This document shows, piece after piece, positions 1 to 9,055 of a DNA stretch of 64,000 nt. The stretch covers positions 1,869,964 through 1,933,963 of the forward strand of contig JAHCIA010000001.1 in NCBI GenBank assembly GCA_026129465.1. Direction: 5' to 3'. The notes below the pieces were generated by a model that was given only the letters and a program-made list of their open reading frames with translations, was not told the DNA's origin and did not search any database. The translations under genes and the position numbers were made by a program. Position 1 is the first letter of the stretch. Every line of letters begins with the position of its first letter. This stretch comes from Flavobacteriales bacterium. Its GTDB lineage: Bacteria > Bacteroidota > Bacteroidia > Flavobacteriales_F > PHOS-HE28.

Positions 1-302
1 AAGTGGTGGGCTTCCTGGCCAAGGCCGGCCTCCCTTCCCAGCAGCCTCAGGTGCAGCAGGCCCAGGCGCCGCGTGCGTCCCAACAGCAACTGCGCACCGG
101 CCGCTCGGAGGTGGGCGCACCCGCCGGTGCCATGCGAGGCGCAGCGGCCCCACCCCCCGGTGTGCGCGGCCCCATGCCCGCCGGTGGAGCACCCCGCCAG
201 CCTGTCGCACCTGTGCGGGTGGAGAAAAAGGTGGGTCGCAACGACCCCTGCCCATGCGGCAGCGGCAAGAAATACAAGCAGTGCCACGGCAAGGCGGGCT
301 GA
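1..302 (+). CDS. secA: SecA, C-terminal tail (partial)
   Basis: This is the 3' end of a gene that begins before the window. What is visible is a low-complexity linker rich in Gln, Ala, Pro and Gly, then a C-terminal SEC-C zinc-binding motif, [13 protein letters not shown], with the ligand pattern Cys-x-Cys-x8-Cys-His. In SecA, the ATPase that drives preproteins through SecYEG, this module binds zinc and contacts SecB or ribosomes. The start of the visible part ([11 protein letters not shown]) fits the SecA tail. Other proteins carry SEC-C motifs, so the SecA call rests on the linker-plus-SEC-C layout at the very C-terminus; the motor domains lie outside the window. Confidence 0.8.
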   Translation, partial: VVGFLAKAGLPSQQPQVQQAQAPRASQQQLRTGRSEVGAPAGAMRGAAAPPPGVRGPMPAGGAPRQPVAPVRVEKKVGRNDPCPCGSGKKYKQCHGKAG

Positions 303-328
303 GCCTTACACGGCACACCTGAAAGCCG

Positions 329-354
329 AAGGCCGGTCTTACGGGACCGGCCTT
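329..354. terminator. Hairpin between convergent secA and TonB-domain gene
   Basis: AAGGCCGGTC and GACCGGCCTT form a perfect 10-bp stem around a 6-nt loop. The hairpin sits 27 bases after the secA stop and 29 bases before the stop of the convergent gene, so it could end transcription from both sides. No clear T-run follows, as is common in GC-rich Bacteroidota. Confidence 0.7.
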
Positions 355-382
355 CAAGCTTATGGTGTATGTGGTGTGGTTC

Positions 383-1093
383 TCAGAATTGTACGGGCAG
401 CTTCATCTGCACGCGCACCGGTTGGCCGCGTTCCATGCCGGGTTCCCAAGGTGCCGATGAGCGTATCGCCTCCACCAATTGGTGGTCCAGCTTCACGCCC
501 TTCTGTTCGATCACCCTCACGTCGCTCAGCTGTCCGTCCTTCTCCACGATGAAGCTCGCCGTCGCGGAGCCCTTGGTGTGTTTGGTGTCCACCGGGCTCA
601 CCCTTTCCTTGATGTAGCGCACCAGTTCACGTTCGCCGCCCAAGGGGTAGCGCGGCATGGTCTGCGCACGGGTGTACACGATGTTGGCCAGCGGCTCGGG
701 ATCGTAGACCTTCTCGGCCAGGGGGCGGCCCCATTGGTCGAAACGCTCCCAAACACCGGTCTTCAGGCCCATGACGTACTCACCACGGCTCTCCACCTTG
801 CCATTCCGGTGGTAGAAGATGAAACGGCCATGTTCCACAAGCATCTCGGGATCGGCGTAGCTGCCTTCGGTCTTCAACCCGCCGTCCATACTGAAGGTCT
901 TCGCCAGGAACTGGCCATCCTTCACCCCAACGGCGATGCGGTAGTAGGCGGCGTTCTTCTTGGAGGTGGCTTCAAGCACCTCATTGAGGTATTGCTTCTC
1001 GCTCAACTGGGCCGATGCCTCCTGGGGAAGGTGGAGGCCGAAGACCAGGAACAGACAGGGAGATATGAGGGCGGTGGGGCGCAATGGGGGCAT
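383..1093 (-). CDS. TonB C-terminal domain protein with MORN-like repeats
   Basis: Predicted exported or periplasmic protein of 236 residues. The chosen start gives a signal peptide (MPPLRPTALISPCLFLVFG, cleavage near EASAQ); an in-frame ATG at 1114 would add 7 residues in front of it. The middle carries YwqK/MORN-like elements (FIFYHRNGKVESRGEYV, GVWERFDQWGRP). The last ~80 residues are a TonB-type domain (ATASFIVEKDGQLSDVRV ... EPGMERGQPVRVQM). TonB proteins transmit proton-motive force to outer-membrane receptors, but this protein has a cleavable signal rather than an obvious anchor, so a role in energy transduction is uncertain. It is the last gene of a leftward run after gmhA and yifB. 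Confidence 0.75.
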   Translation of the reverse strand: MPPLRPTALISPCLFLVFGLHLPQEASAQLSEKQYLNEVLEATSKKNAAYYRIAVGVKDGQFLAKTFSMDGGLKTEGSYADPEMLVEHGRFIFYHRNGKVESRGEYVMGLKTGVWERFDQWGRPLAEKVYDPEPLANIVYTRAQTMPRYPLGGERELVRYIKERVSPVDTKHTKGSATASFIVEKDGQLSDVRVIEQKGVKLDHQLVEAIRSSAPWEPGMERGQPVRVQMKLPVQF

Positions 1094-1143
1094 CTGAAGG
1101 TTCGCCCCTTGCAACGCGATGCATCCCCGGGGGGTTACAGCCT

Positions 1144-2682
1144 TCAGCCGGCCCAGCCCTCGCGGTCCAGACTGCGGTACTGGATGGCCTCGGCGAGGTG
1201 TTCGGTGCGGATGTCCGGGCCACCGGCCAGATCGGCGATGGTACGCGCCACTTTCAGGATGCGGTCGTAAGCGCGGGCGCTGAGGCCGAGCCGCTCCATG
1301 GCCTTCTCCAACAGGGCCTTTCCGGCATCGTCGATGCGACAGATCTCGCGCAGCTCACGGCTGCCGATCTGGGCGTTGCAGTGGATCTTCCGGCCGCTGT
1401 ATCGATCCTGCTGCACCTTCCTGGCCGCGATGACCCTGTCGCGCATGTCGGCACTCTTCTCACTCTGCCGCTCGGCGCTCAATTCGGCGAAGGGTACCGG
1501 TGTCACCTCGATATGGATGTCGATGCGGTCCAGCAATGGCCCGCTCACTTTGTTCAGGTATTTCTGCACCACGCCCGGGGCGCACACACAATCCTTCTCC
1601 GGGTGGTTGTAGTAGCCGCAGGGACAAGGATTCATGGCGGCCACGAGCATGAAACTGGCCGGATACTCCACGGTGAATTTGGCCCGGCTGATGGTGACCA
1701 CGCGATCCTCCAGAGGTTGGCGAAGCACTTCCAGCACCTGGCGTTTGAATTCCGGCAACTCGTCCAGGAAGAGCACACCATTGTGCGCCAGACTGATCTC
1801 GCCCGGCTGGGGGAAGGAGCCGCCACCCACCAGCGCCACATCGCTGATCGTGTGGTGCGGACTGCGGTAGGGGCGCACACTCAGCAGGCTGTCCTCCTTG
1901 CGCAGCTTGCCGGCCACACTGTGGATCTTGGTGGTCTCCAGCGCCTCGTCGATGTTGAGCGGCGGCAGGATCGTGGGTAGACGCTTGGCCAGCATGGTCT
2001 TGCCCGCGCCGGGCGGCCCGATGAGGATGATATTGTGCCCGCCTGCCGCCGCTATCTCGAAGGCGCGCTTGATGTTCTCCTGCCCCTTCACATCGGCGAT
2101 GTCCACAGGATAGCTGCGGCTGCTGTTGGCGAACTCGGCCTCGATGTCGACGACCGTGGGCTGCACGGTGGGCGTGCCCTTCAGCAGGTCCACCACTTCG
2201 CGCAGATGCTCCACGCCGTAGACGACAAGCCCGTGCACGATGGCCGCTTCACGCGCGTTGGCCGCCGGGAGGATCACGCCTTTGAAGCCCTGTCGCTTGG
2301 CCTCGATGGCGATGGGCAGCGCACCCTTGATGGGCCGCACACCGCCATCCAGGGAGAGTTCGCCCATCACGAGGAATTCCTCCAGCATGCCGGATGGGAC
2401 CTGCTCCGTGGCGGCGAGCAGGCCCACGGCCAACGGCAGGTCATAGGCGGTGCCTTCCTTGCGGATGTCGGCCGGCGCCAGGTTGATGGTGACGCCCTTG
2501 CCTCGTGGGAAATACAGCCCGTTGTTGCGCAGGGCGGCGTCCATGCGCTGCTGGCTTTCCTTCACCGCACTGTCCGGCAGGCCCACGAGAAAGAAGAACG
2601 CACCGTTCTCCACGTTCACCTCGGCGGTGACGATGGTGGCGTTGATGCCGAATACCGCGCTGCCGAAGACCTTGACGAGCAT
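1144..2682 (-). CDS. yifB: YifB/ComM family Mg-chelatase-like AAA+ ATPase
   Basis: 512 residues, the usual family length. The N-terminal ChlI/Lon-like domain opens [15 protein letters not shown] and contains [12 protein letters not shown] Walker A motif GPPGAGKT lies at residues 222-229 and a Walker B-like segment [12 protein letters not shown] follows, with the family cysteine cluster [18 protein letters not shown]. The C-terminal Mg_chelatase_C region includes [19 protein letters not shown]. ComM members act as branch-migration helicases during natural transformation, but the Bacteroidota homologues are mostly untested. It lies 3 bases downstream of the gmhA-like gene, so the two are almost certainly co-transcribed. 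Confidence 0.93.
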   Translation of the reverse strand: MLVKVFGSAVFGINATIVTAEVNVENGAFFFLVGLPDSAVKESQQRMDAALRNNGLYFPRGKGVTINLAPADIRKEGTAYDLPLAVGLLAATEQVPSGMLEEFLVMGELSLDGGVRPIKGALPIAIEAKRQGFKGVILPAANAREAAIVHGLVVYGVEHLREVVDLLKGTPTVQPTVVDIEAEFANSSRSYPVDIADVKGQENIKRAFEIAAAGGHNIILIGPPGAGKTMLAKRLPTILPPLNIDEALETTKIHSVAGKLRKEDSLLSVRPYRSPHHTISDVALVGGGSFPQPGEISLAHNGVLFLDELPEFKRQVLEVLRQPLEDRVVTISRAKFTVEYPASFMLVAAMNPCPCGYYNHPEKDCVCAPGVVQKYLNKVSGPLLDRIDIHIEVTPVPFAELSAERQSEKSADMRDRVIAARKVQQDRYSGRKIHCNAQIGSRELREICRIDDAGKALLEKAMERLGLSARAYDRILKVARTIADLAGGPDIRTEHLAEAIQYRSLDREGWAG

Positions 2683-2685
2683 CGT

Positions 2686-3285
2686 TCAGTATCGCTCCTT
2701 CCGCGCCGGCTCCGCCAGATCGCGTTCGATGTGGTCGATGATGGCGTGGATGATCTTGATGTGCACCTCCTGGATGCGGTCGGCATAACCATCGTGCGGC
2801 ACACGCACCTCCACGGTGCAGAGGTCCGCCAGCTTCCCGCCATCCCGGCCTGTGAGACCGATCACATGCATCTGCTTCTCGCGTGCCGTCCGCGCCGCGT
2901 GCAGCACATTGGGGCTATTGCCGCTGGTGCTGATGGCGAGGAGCACATCGCCCTCCCTGCCGTGGGCCTGCACGAAGCGCGCGAAGACCTGGTCGTAGCC
3001 ATGGTCGTTGCCCACACAACTGATGTGGCCCGGATCGCTGATGGCCATGGCCGCGATGGGCGGCCGGTCGTCGCGGAAGCGGCCGGTAAGTTCCTCGGCG
3101 AAATGCATGGCGTCGCACATGCTGCCACCATTGCCACAACTGATCACCTTGGCGCCCTGTTTCAGACAGTAGCTCATGAAGGCCGCGGCCTGCTCCACTG
3201 CGGTGACGTTAGCAGGGTCGGCCAGGAAACGCTGGAGCACCTCGGCGGCTTCGGTGAAATGGGAACGGATGCGGTCGTCGCTCAT
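2686..3285 (-). CDS. gmhA: D-sedoheptulose-7-phosphate isomerase (SIS domain, GmhA-like)
   Basis: 199 residues, close to the ~192 of E. coli GmhA. SIS-fold motifs are plain: [20 protein letters not shown] near residues 48-67, [12 protein letters not shown] for phosphate binding, and a C-terminal helix [15 protein letters not shown] carrying the family Glu/His. GmhA isomerises sedoheptulose-7-phosphate, the first step toward ADP-heptose for lipopolysaccharide or S-layer glycans. The gene sits between dsbD (50 bases upstream) and yifB (3 bases downstream) in one leftward run. No other heptose genes are in the window, so a different SIS sugar-phosphate substrate cannot be excluded. Confidence 0.88.
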   Translation of the reverse strand: MSDDRIRSHFTEAAEVLQRFLADPANVTAVEQAAAFMSYCLKQGAKVISCGNGGSMCDAMHFAEELTGRFRDDRPPIAAMAISDPGHISCVGNDHGYDQVFARFVQAHGREGDVLLAISTSGNSPNVLHAARTAREKQMHVIGLTGRDGGKLADLCTVEVRVPHDGYADRIQEVHIKIIHAIIDHIERDLAEPARKERY

Positions 3286-3335
3286 CCCGTCAAAGATGCG
3301 TCAAACCGAACATCCGCCATGGGCGGGTAACGGCC

Positions 3336-5375
3336 TCACCTCCGCTCCGCCCGCAGGCCCAACTGGCCCATGGCATCCAGGCCTCGGCGGAGGAAGGTCT
3401 CGTACTCCGCCTTGTTGGGCGTGTAGCCCAGGGGGTCGGTCAGTAGGCGGCCATCGGGGCTGAGCAGCACATAGAGCGGCTGGCTGGCGCTGATGAAATT
3501 CTCCGCCTGCAGGGTGGCCCATTTGTTCCCCTTGGTGATGATGGGCTTCTTCACCCCGGCGGAGGTCTCATAGATGAACTGGTCCTCCTTGGGCAGTTCG
3601 CGCTTGTCGTCCACGTAGAGTGAGACCAGCACATACTCCTTGCTCAGCACATCGTAGATCGACTGGTGTGGCCAGACATTCTCCTCCATCTTGCGGCAAT
3701 TCACACAGGCCCAGCCCGTGAAATCGAGCATCACCGGTTTGTTCTCGCGCCGCGCCCGCTCGAAACCCTCCTCCAGGTCATGCTCACAGGGCAGGTCCAG
3801 CGGACATTCGCTCTGCTGGGGATAGAGGCTGTAGAAGAGTGGTGGCGGGAATCCGCTGAGCAGTTTCAGGTTGCGCGCCTCGGCCATGGTGATCCCCGGC
3901 AGGAGGTAGATGACGAAGGCCGACGTGGCGATGCCCAGGCCGAGCCGCACCTTGGAAGGCCGCACGTTGGGGCTGTCATGTGGGAAGCGGATCAGACCAA
4001 AGAGGTAGAGCGCCAGGCCGATGCCCACCAGGATCCACAGGCCGATGAAGATCTCCCGTGGCAGCAGGCCCCAGTTCATCACCAGATCGGCGTTGCTGAG
4101 GAACTTGATCGCGAGGGCCAGCTCCACGAAGCCCAGCACCACCTTCACCGTGTTCAGCCAGCTGCCACTGCGTGGCAGGCTGTTGAGCCATTGGGGGAAC
4201 ATGGCGAAGAGCGCGAATGGCAGCGCAAGGGCCAGGCCGAAACCGCCCATGCCCGCCGTGAGCTGCCAGGCGCCACCATCGGCGGTGAGCGCCCCGGCCA
4301 ACAGGGATCCCAGGATGGGCCCGGTGCAACTGAAGGAGACCAGTGCCAGGGTGAGCGCCATGAAGAAGATGCCGATCATGCCTCCGAAGCGGCTGGCGTT
4401 GGCGTCCATCCGATTCACCCAGCTGCTGGGCAGGGTGATCTCGAAGTAGCCGAAGAAGGAGATGGCGAAGACGATGAAGATGACGAAGAAGAAGACGTTC
4501 AGCCAGGGGTTGGTGCTGATCTCGTTGAAGATCTCCGGATTCACGCTGCCCAGCAGGTGGAACGGAATGCTGAACACGAGGTAGATGAGCAGGATGAACC
4601 CGCCATAGGTGACCGCGTTGTTCAAGCCCTTGCGGCGATCCTCGCTTCCCTTGGTGAAAAAGCTCACCGTGAGCGGGATCATGGGGAACACACAGGGGGT
4701 GAGCAGGGCCAGGAGCCCACCGATGAAGCCCAGGAAGAAGATGGTCCACAGCGTGCGGTCCTTGGGCACGGCGGCCTGTCCACGGATCACGGGCGCGTCC
4801 AGGTCCACCTTGGCCAGCTTCAGGATCGGGCCACCGCTCACCACGCTGAGGCCCTTGATGCGCTCATCATTGGGATCGAAGGGCATTGTGCTGAACTCAT
4901 GCCCTCCGGTCGCGGGATCGACCGCGAAATAGGTGGGATCCGGAAAGATGCATTCGGCATCATCGCAGGCCATGTACTCGAAATAGCCTGTGATCACACT
5001 CCCCTCATTCGCCACCGAGACACGCTGGGTGAAGGTGGCCCAGCCCTTGAACTTCTTCACACGCACATCGAAGATCGGGTCGATGCCATCGATCGTCTCC
5101 TTGCCATTCTCCTTGGTGGTGCCCAGCAGCTCAAGACCCTCCAGATGATCGAACTTGATGGCGGTGGGGATCGGGCCCATGCCGTACTCCTCCTGCGAGT
5201 AGACCGCCCACCCGGTGTTGATGACGGCGCGGAACTCGATGTCCCATTGGCCGGTACCGGCAGGTGTGGAACGCACACTCCATCGCACGGGGTCGGCATG
5301 CCCGGTAACGGCGCCGAGCTGTGCTTGCACGGCGGTCGCAACAAGGAGCCAAAAGAGGAGGAGGAAATGCTTCAT
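3336..5375 (-). CDS. dsbD: Thiol:disulfide interchange protein DsbD
   Basis: 679 residues with the full three-part layout. After a signal peptide (MKHFLLLFWLLVATAVQAQ) comes a DsbD-alpha domain with the cysteine pair in ACDDAECIFP. A central membrane domain of about eight helices holds the paired cysteines LLTPCVFPMIP and LVSFSCTGPILG that carry electrons across the inner membrane. The thioredoxin-like gamma domain has the active site WACVNC (Cys557 and Cys560). DsbD moves reducing power from cytoplasmic thioredoxin to periplasmic proteins. Its start overlaps the stop of the preceding DsbD-alpha gene by 4 bases (ATGA), so translation is probably coupled. Confidence 0.94.
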   Translation of the reverse strand: MKHFLLLFWLLVATAVQAQLGAVTGHADPVRWSVRSTPAGTGQWDIEFRAVINTGWAVYSQEEYGMGPIPTAIKFDHLEGLELLGTTKENGKETIDGIDPIFDVRVKKFKGWATFTQRVSVANEGSVITGYFEYMACDDAECIFPDPTYFAVDPATGGHEFSTMPFDPNDERIKGLSVVSGGPILKLAKVDLDAPVIRGQAAVPKDRTLWTIFFLGFIGGLLALLTPCVFPMIPLTVSFFTKGSEDRRKGLNNAVTYGGFILLIYLVFSIPFHLLGSVNPEIFNEISTNPWLNVFFFVIFIVFAISFFGYFEITLPSSWVNRMDANASRFGGMIGIFFMALTLALVSFSCTGPILGSLLAGALTADGGAWQLTAGMGGFGLALALPFALFAMFPQWLNSLPRSGSWLNTVKVVLGFVELALAIKFLSNADLVMNWGLLPREIFIGLWILVGIGLALYLFGLIRFPHDSPNVRPSKVRLGLGIATSAFVIYLLPGITMAEARNLKLLSGFPPPLFYSLYPQQSECPLDLPCEHDLEEGFERARRENKPVMLDFTGWACVNCRKMEENVWPHQSIYDVLSKEYVLVSLYVDDKRELPKEDQFIYETSAGVKKPIITKGNKWATLQAENFISASQPLYVLLSPDGRLLTDPLGYTPNKAEYETFLRRGLDAMGQLGLRAERR

Positions 5376-5833
5376 TCTTGGGAAGGCATGCCGTTGGGGT
5401 CCACTACCACTTTGAAGGGCACCCGCACGGGGGGCAGGCAGGTACGATCATCGCAGACCATGAATTCCACATCTCCAGACACGGTGAATGGCTCCCTGCT
5501 GCCCGGCATCAAGCGCACTTGGAATACGGGCGCACCACTGTGGTAGCGCACCACCATGGCGAAGTTGGGGTCGTAGGCCTCCACCGGGGAAGGGCTTTGC
5601 ACCCCACCCAGCACCTCGTAAGCGTCATCGGCCTGGATCCGGAATACCGTGGGCAGCGGGCCCTGGTCACTGGGCAGTTCCGTGGCATAGAGGTGCCAGC
5701 CTTTCTGGATATGAGCCGTCATTTCCACGCTTACCGAGCCATCCTCCCACAAGGTGGCACCGAACGACCAGGAGACCGGGCTGTCCGCAGGTTGGCCGGC
5801 CAGGCCGGAGACGAGCAATGCCAAGGCGATCAT
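5372..5833 (-). CDS. Free-standing DsbD-alpha-type domain protein, exported
   Basis: 153 residues: a signal peptide (MIALALLVSGLAG) and a single immunoglobulin-like domain resembling the N-terminal domain of DsbD. QKGWHLYATELPSDQGPLPT parallels NTGWAVYSQEEYGMGPIPT of the neighbouring DsbD, and the cysteine pair FMVCDDRTCLPP parallels YMACDDAECIFP. It may be an extra periplasmic electron acceptor or substrate adaptor for DsbD. The start at 5833 is preferred over 5866 because the longer form lacks a clean signal peptide and because a TACTTTTG box lies at 5842-5849. The gene overlaps dsbD by 4 bases. Confidence 0.8.
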   Translation of the reverse strand: MIALALLVSGLAGQPADSPVSWSFGATLWEDGSVSVEMTAHIQKGWHLYATELPSDQGPLPTVFRIQADDAYEVLGGVQSPSPVEAYDPNFAMVVRYHSGAPVFQVRLMPGSREPFTVSGDVEFMVCDDRTCLPPVRVPFKVVVDPNGMPSQE

Positions 5834-5841
5834 GGGTGGTG

Positions 5842-5849
5842 CAAAAGTA
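5842..5849 (-). promoter_or_regulatory. Bacteroidota -7 box (TACTTTTG) before the DsbD-alpha/dsbD run
   Basis: On the minus strand the bases read TACTTTTG, an exact match to TAnnTTTG. The box ends only 8 bases before the ATG at 5833, so a transcript started at the usual distance would have almost no leader. No good -33 element was seen. Confidence 0.5.
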
Positions 5850-5910
5850 GGCCCCACCCCTGCCACTGGCCGGGGACGTAGGGCCTGGATCCTTGCGATC
5901 CTTCAGTGGA

Positions 5911-6201
5911 TCATGGGAACTCAATGCGAAGCACGCGGAAGACCGGAATGGTCATGCCGTACTTCAGGACGATGTTGTCCTGGTCGAAGGTCCAGATCGT
6001 GGTCTCCACGGCCTTGATACCCTCGGCATCGGCGAAGATGATGCGGCACTTCCCGTGTTCCCCATTGCCCAGCCGCGTGGCGCGCAACATCCGGTCCTGC
6101 AATTCGTGGCGCTGTTCATCCGTGATGGACACGGGCTGCCGCGGGAAACGGAGCGAGGGAATGTGCTCCTTGGCGATGAGGGTGGTCTCCGGACTCAACA
6201 T
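5911..6201 (-). CDS. Conserved small protein of unknown function (96 aa)
   Basis: The reading frame extends further upstream, but only the part from MLSPETTLIAKEHIP looks like protein, so the ATG at 6201 is chosen. It is a mixed alpha/beta small protein with no signal peptide, cysteine motif or membrane segment. A proline/arginine-rich stretch (HIPSLRFPRQPVSI) is followed by a helical part (DEQRHELQDRMLRATRLG) and a beta-rich C-terminus (KCRIIFADAEGIKAVETTIW, DNIVLKYGMTIPVFRVLRIEF). Proteins of this size and pattern recur in Bacteroidota genomes, but I know no function. It lies 64 bases downstream of tilS on the same strand and may be the last gene of the pabB-tilS run. Confidence 0.75.
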   Translation of the reverse strand: MLSPETTLIAKEHIPSLRFPRQPVSITDEQRHELQDRMLRATRLGNGEHGKCRIIFADAEGIKAVETTIWTFDQDNIVLKYGMTIPVFRVLRIEFP

Positions 6202-6265
6202 GGCGATGGGTTTCAGGGCCGATAAGATAACACCACACCGTGGCGATCGATCCCCGGAGCTGGAA

Positions 6266-7588
6266 TTATCCCAAGGGCGACCAGCCCTGGTATTCCATCC
6301 GCAGGACATCCCCATCCTGCACCCGGACCTCCTCGGCCAGGCGCAGTCCGCACAACCAGAGGATCCGCCCCTCACTTTCCAGGACCATGGCCTGTTCCCG
6401 CAGGTGATTGGGCACCTTGGCGTCCGTCAGCAGATCACTGACGAGTTTGCTTCCACCCAAGCCAAGGGGCCGCATCCGATCGCCCGCACGCCAAGGCCGC
6501 AGGACCAGCGGGAAGCGCACTTGCGACCCATCCATCCAAGCCACTCGGCCATTCTGGTGGTCCACCATACCGGACGCATGGGTGGTGATCCGCAGGGGCA
6601 CGCCTTCCGGCAGGGATCCCGGCGAATCGATCGTCCACGACATAGGCCGGTCCGTTGCCGGTCCGATCACCAGATGGTCGCGATCCACCACCACCCGCAT
6701 GGGACCGTGATGGAATGTCGCACCCGTGGCACCACGCCTCAGGGCCTCACGCAGGTCATCCAGCGCAGCGGGATGGAAGCCAAGCTGGGCAAGGAGCGCA
6801 TGCAGCAACAGCCCGGGCGCCAGGCTGGAACGGATCGCCACCAACGGCACAAGCATCGACCCATCCGATCGGTGTTCGATGCCTTCCTTGATGGGGATCG
6901 TCTCCTTGCGCACCAAAGCGTCCACTTCGCGCAGCAGGGCCACATCTCGTTTCAGCACGCGCGCCGCTCCGTGCCGAAGATCCTCCAACAGTGGCATCAA
7001 TTCATGTCTGACGCGATTCCGCAGGTACTTGGGGTCCCGGTTGCTCGCGTCCTCCCTGTAGCCGATGCCATGGCGACGCGCATGATCGAGGATCGTGGCG
7101 CGCTCCACCTCCAGCAAGGGCCTGATGAAGGGTCCACTGGCGAAGGGAATGGTGTTCCAGCCGCGTGCGCCCATGCCGCGCAGCAGGTGCATGAAGAGCG
7201 TTTCCACCGCGTCATCCGCATGGTGCGCCAAGGCCAGCTTGGGGGGGCCCTCCTCCACCAAACGCCGGAAAATGGCATAGCGCAGTTCGCGCGCGGCCAT
7301 CTGTGGGGAGATCCCTTCCGCATCCGCATGCGCCTTGACCTCCACACGCTCCACCGTGCAGGGCAGGCCCAGCGCGTCGCATGCGGCCTCCACGAGGTCC
7401 CGATCGGCATCGCTCTCCACGCCACGCAGGCCGTGGTCCACATGGACCACATGGACCGGATGGCCCATGGTGCGCAGCACGTGCAGCAGGACCATGCTGT
7501 CCACCCCGCCGCTCACCGCCACCCACAGCGGCTCACCCGGAAGTGCCAGCCCCCTGCCGTACAGGGTCCGTTCCACGGCAGCGATCAT
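6266..7588 (-). CDS. tilS: tRNA(Ile)-lysidine synthase TilS
   Basis: 440 residues. The PP-loop ATP pyrophosphatase signature VAVSGGVDSMVLL is near residues 24-36, followed by HVDHGLRG and LALHHADDAVETLFMHLLRG. A TilS-type C-terminal domain ends the protein (RPWRAGDRMRPLGLGGSKLV). TilS attaches lysine to cytidine 34 of tRNA-Ile(CAU) so that it reads AUA; it is essential in most bacteria. The ATG at 7588 overlaps the pabB stop in an ATGA, which fixes the start; the frame upstream of it is antisense to pabB and not protein-like. Confidence 0.95.
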   Translation of the reverse strand: MIAAVERTLYGRGLALPGEPLWVAVSGGVDSMVLLHVLRTMGHPVHVVHVDHGLRGVESDADRDLVEAACDALGLPCTVERVEVKAHADAEGISPQMAARELRYAIFRRLVEEGPPKLALAHHADDAVETLFMHLLRGMGARGWNTIPFASGPFIRPLLEVERATILDHARRHGIGYREDASNRDPKYLRNRVRHELMPLLEDLRHGAARVLKRDVALLREVDALVRKETIPIKEGIEHRSDGSMLVPLVAIRSSLAPGLLLHALLAQLGFHPAALDDLREALRRGATGATFHHGPMRVVVDRDHLVIGPATDRPMSWTIDSPGSLPEGVPLRITTHASGMVDHQNGRVAWMDGSQVRFPLVLRPWRAGDRMRPLGLGGSKLVSDLLTDAKVPNHLREQAMVLESEGRILWLCGLRLAEEVRVQDGDVLRMEYQGWSPLG

Positions 7589-8886
7589 GGTCCCAGCGCA
7601 TCGATGACCGACCGCGCCTTGAGCTCGCATTCCTCCCATTCCGCCGCGGGATCGCATGCCGCGGTGATGGCGCTTCCGGTCGTGAGGGAGGTATGGCCTG
7701 TGGCGGCATCGTGCAGCACGGTGCGGATCACCACGTTCAGGTCGCCGGTGCCATCGGGTGAGAAGTGGCCCAAAGTGCCGCTGAACAGGCCACGTGCTCG
7801 GTCCTCCAAGGCGTCGATCAACTCCATGGCGCGGATCTTCGGCGCTCCGGTCATGCTGGCCATGGGGAATGCCGCGCGTACCGCATCCCAAGGCGTGGCA
7901 TCGCTACGCAGCTCCGCGGAAATGGTACTGGTCATCTGATGCACCCGCGCGTGTGGCCGCACCGCGCACAACTCCTCCACGGCAACGCTGCCCGGCGACG
8001 AAACGCGAGCGAGATCGTTGCGCATCACGTCCACCGCCATGATATTCTCCCCGCGTTCCTTGGCATCATGTGCCAGTTCCTGTGCCAGACGGGCATCCTC
8101 GGCGGCGTCCCGCGATCGGGGGCGGGTACCCTTCATGGGCTGGGCGATCACCCGCCGGCCGACGAAATGCAGGAAGCGCTCGGGACTGGCGCACAGCCCG
8201 AATCGATCACCCATGCGGTGGAAGGCGGCGAAGGCGGCGTCCGTTCGCTCCAGCAGCTTGCCGAAGGCGGCGAAAGGATCGAAGCCGGGGGCATGGGCAT
8301 GGCGGGAAACACAATGGTTCACCTCGTAAATATCGCCGAGCTGGATATGGTCCATCAGGCTTTCCACCTGCTGGAGGTAGCGATCGCGCGGGGTGTCCAG
8401 GGCCCAATCCAGTTGCTGGTCCAGCCCGGTCGATGGAGCGGGACCAAAAAGTTGCCGGCAGAAACCCAGCCCCTCCTCAAGATCGGCCGCATGGGCATGA
8501 AGCACCACCCGATCCGGGGTGCCTTCCACCACCCAGCGTGGCACCGACCACCGGGAGGTCGGGTATCCGAAAGGGTCCGGGTGCCGGGTGACCAAGGTTT
8601 CCAGCTCATTCTTCAGATCATAGGCGCAATGCCCGTAGCTCCAGTCCAGAGCGCGATACACCCCATGGTCATCAGCGTGGCTGAAGCGTGGCTTGGATCC
8701 CCATGAGCGCTCCCCCACGAATAGCAGCCACCTCCCCTGGTCGGCCAGGCGCCGGAAGAGGAATGCCCGCTCCTCACGAAGCGCCTCCCAGCAAGGCCAG
8801 CCAGGCATAGCAGGCACCTCCACGGACACCCTGCCAACCGGTCCGGCAGGCCGGCGAACAGGGTCCTGGGTGGGCGCGTTCGTCAT
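7585..8886 (-). CDS. pabB: Aminodeoxychorismate synthase component I (PabB-like)
   Basis: 433 residues of the chorismate-binding enzyme family. The C-terminal half carries the signature blocks ASPERFLHF, QPMKGTRPRS, ENIMAVDVMRNDLARV, HQMTSTISAEL, FPMASMTGAPKIRAMELID and GSAITAACDPAAEWEE. PIAMKGTRPR-like and GAPK blocks favour PabB over anthranilate synthase TrpE. The enzyme turns chorismate into aminodeoxychorismate for folate synthesis with a PabA glutaminase, which is not in the window. The ATG at 8886 (MTNAPTQDPV) is chosen because the frame upstream reads as non-coding. It is the first gene of the pabB-tilS run. Confidence 0.88.
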   Translation of the reverse strand: MTNAPTQDPVRRPAGPVGRVSVEVPAMPGWPCWEALREERAFLFRRLADQGRWLLFVGERSWGSKPRFSHADDHGVYRALDWSYGHCAYDLKNELETLVTRHPDPFGYPTSRWSVPRWVVEGTPDRVVLHAHAADLEEGLGFCRQLFGPAPSTGLDQQLDWALDTPRDRYLQQVESLMDHIQLGDIYEVNHCVSRHAHAPGFDPFAAFGKLLERTDAAFAAFHRMGDRFGLCASPERFLHFVGRRVIAQPMKGTRPRSRDAAEDARLAQELAHDAKERGENIMAVDVMRNDLARVSSPGSVAVEELCAVRPHARVHQMTSTISAELRSDATPWDAVRAAFPMASMTGAPKIRAMELIDALEDRARGLFSGTLGHFSPDGTGDLNVVIRTVLHDAATGHTSLTTGSAITAACDPAAEWEECELKARSVIDALGP

Positions 8887-9055
8887 GCGGTAAAGATCGG
8901 TTAACTTCACACCCGATCGTGCACAACCTCTCGCGGAGGGAGTGCGTCTATCATCCGGGAGGATCAAGAGGAAAAGCATTCCGATCATGCGCGAACAACT
9001 CACCGCCGGTGCCGCCTTGGGAAAGGCCACAGCGGATGGAAGGACCGGACCAGCG

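Noticed and set aside
3666..5546. 626-residue rightward frame opposite dsbD
   Set aside because: His/Glu/Gln-rich shadow of a real membrane protein gene on the other strand, typical of GC-rich DNA.
6221..6233. AT-rich TTATCTTATC before the 96-residue gene as a promoter
   Set aside because: It does not match TAnnTTTG well, and co-transcription with tilS is as likely.
7589..7891. Upstream extension of tilS
   Set aside because: The frame is antisense/shifted within pabB and has Arg/His/Gly-rich non-protein character.
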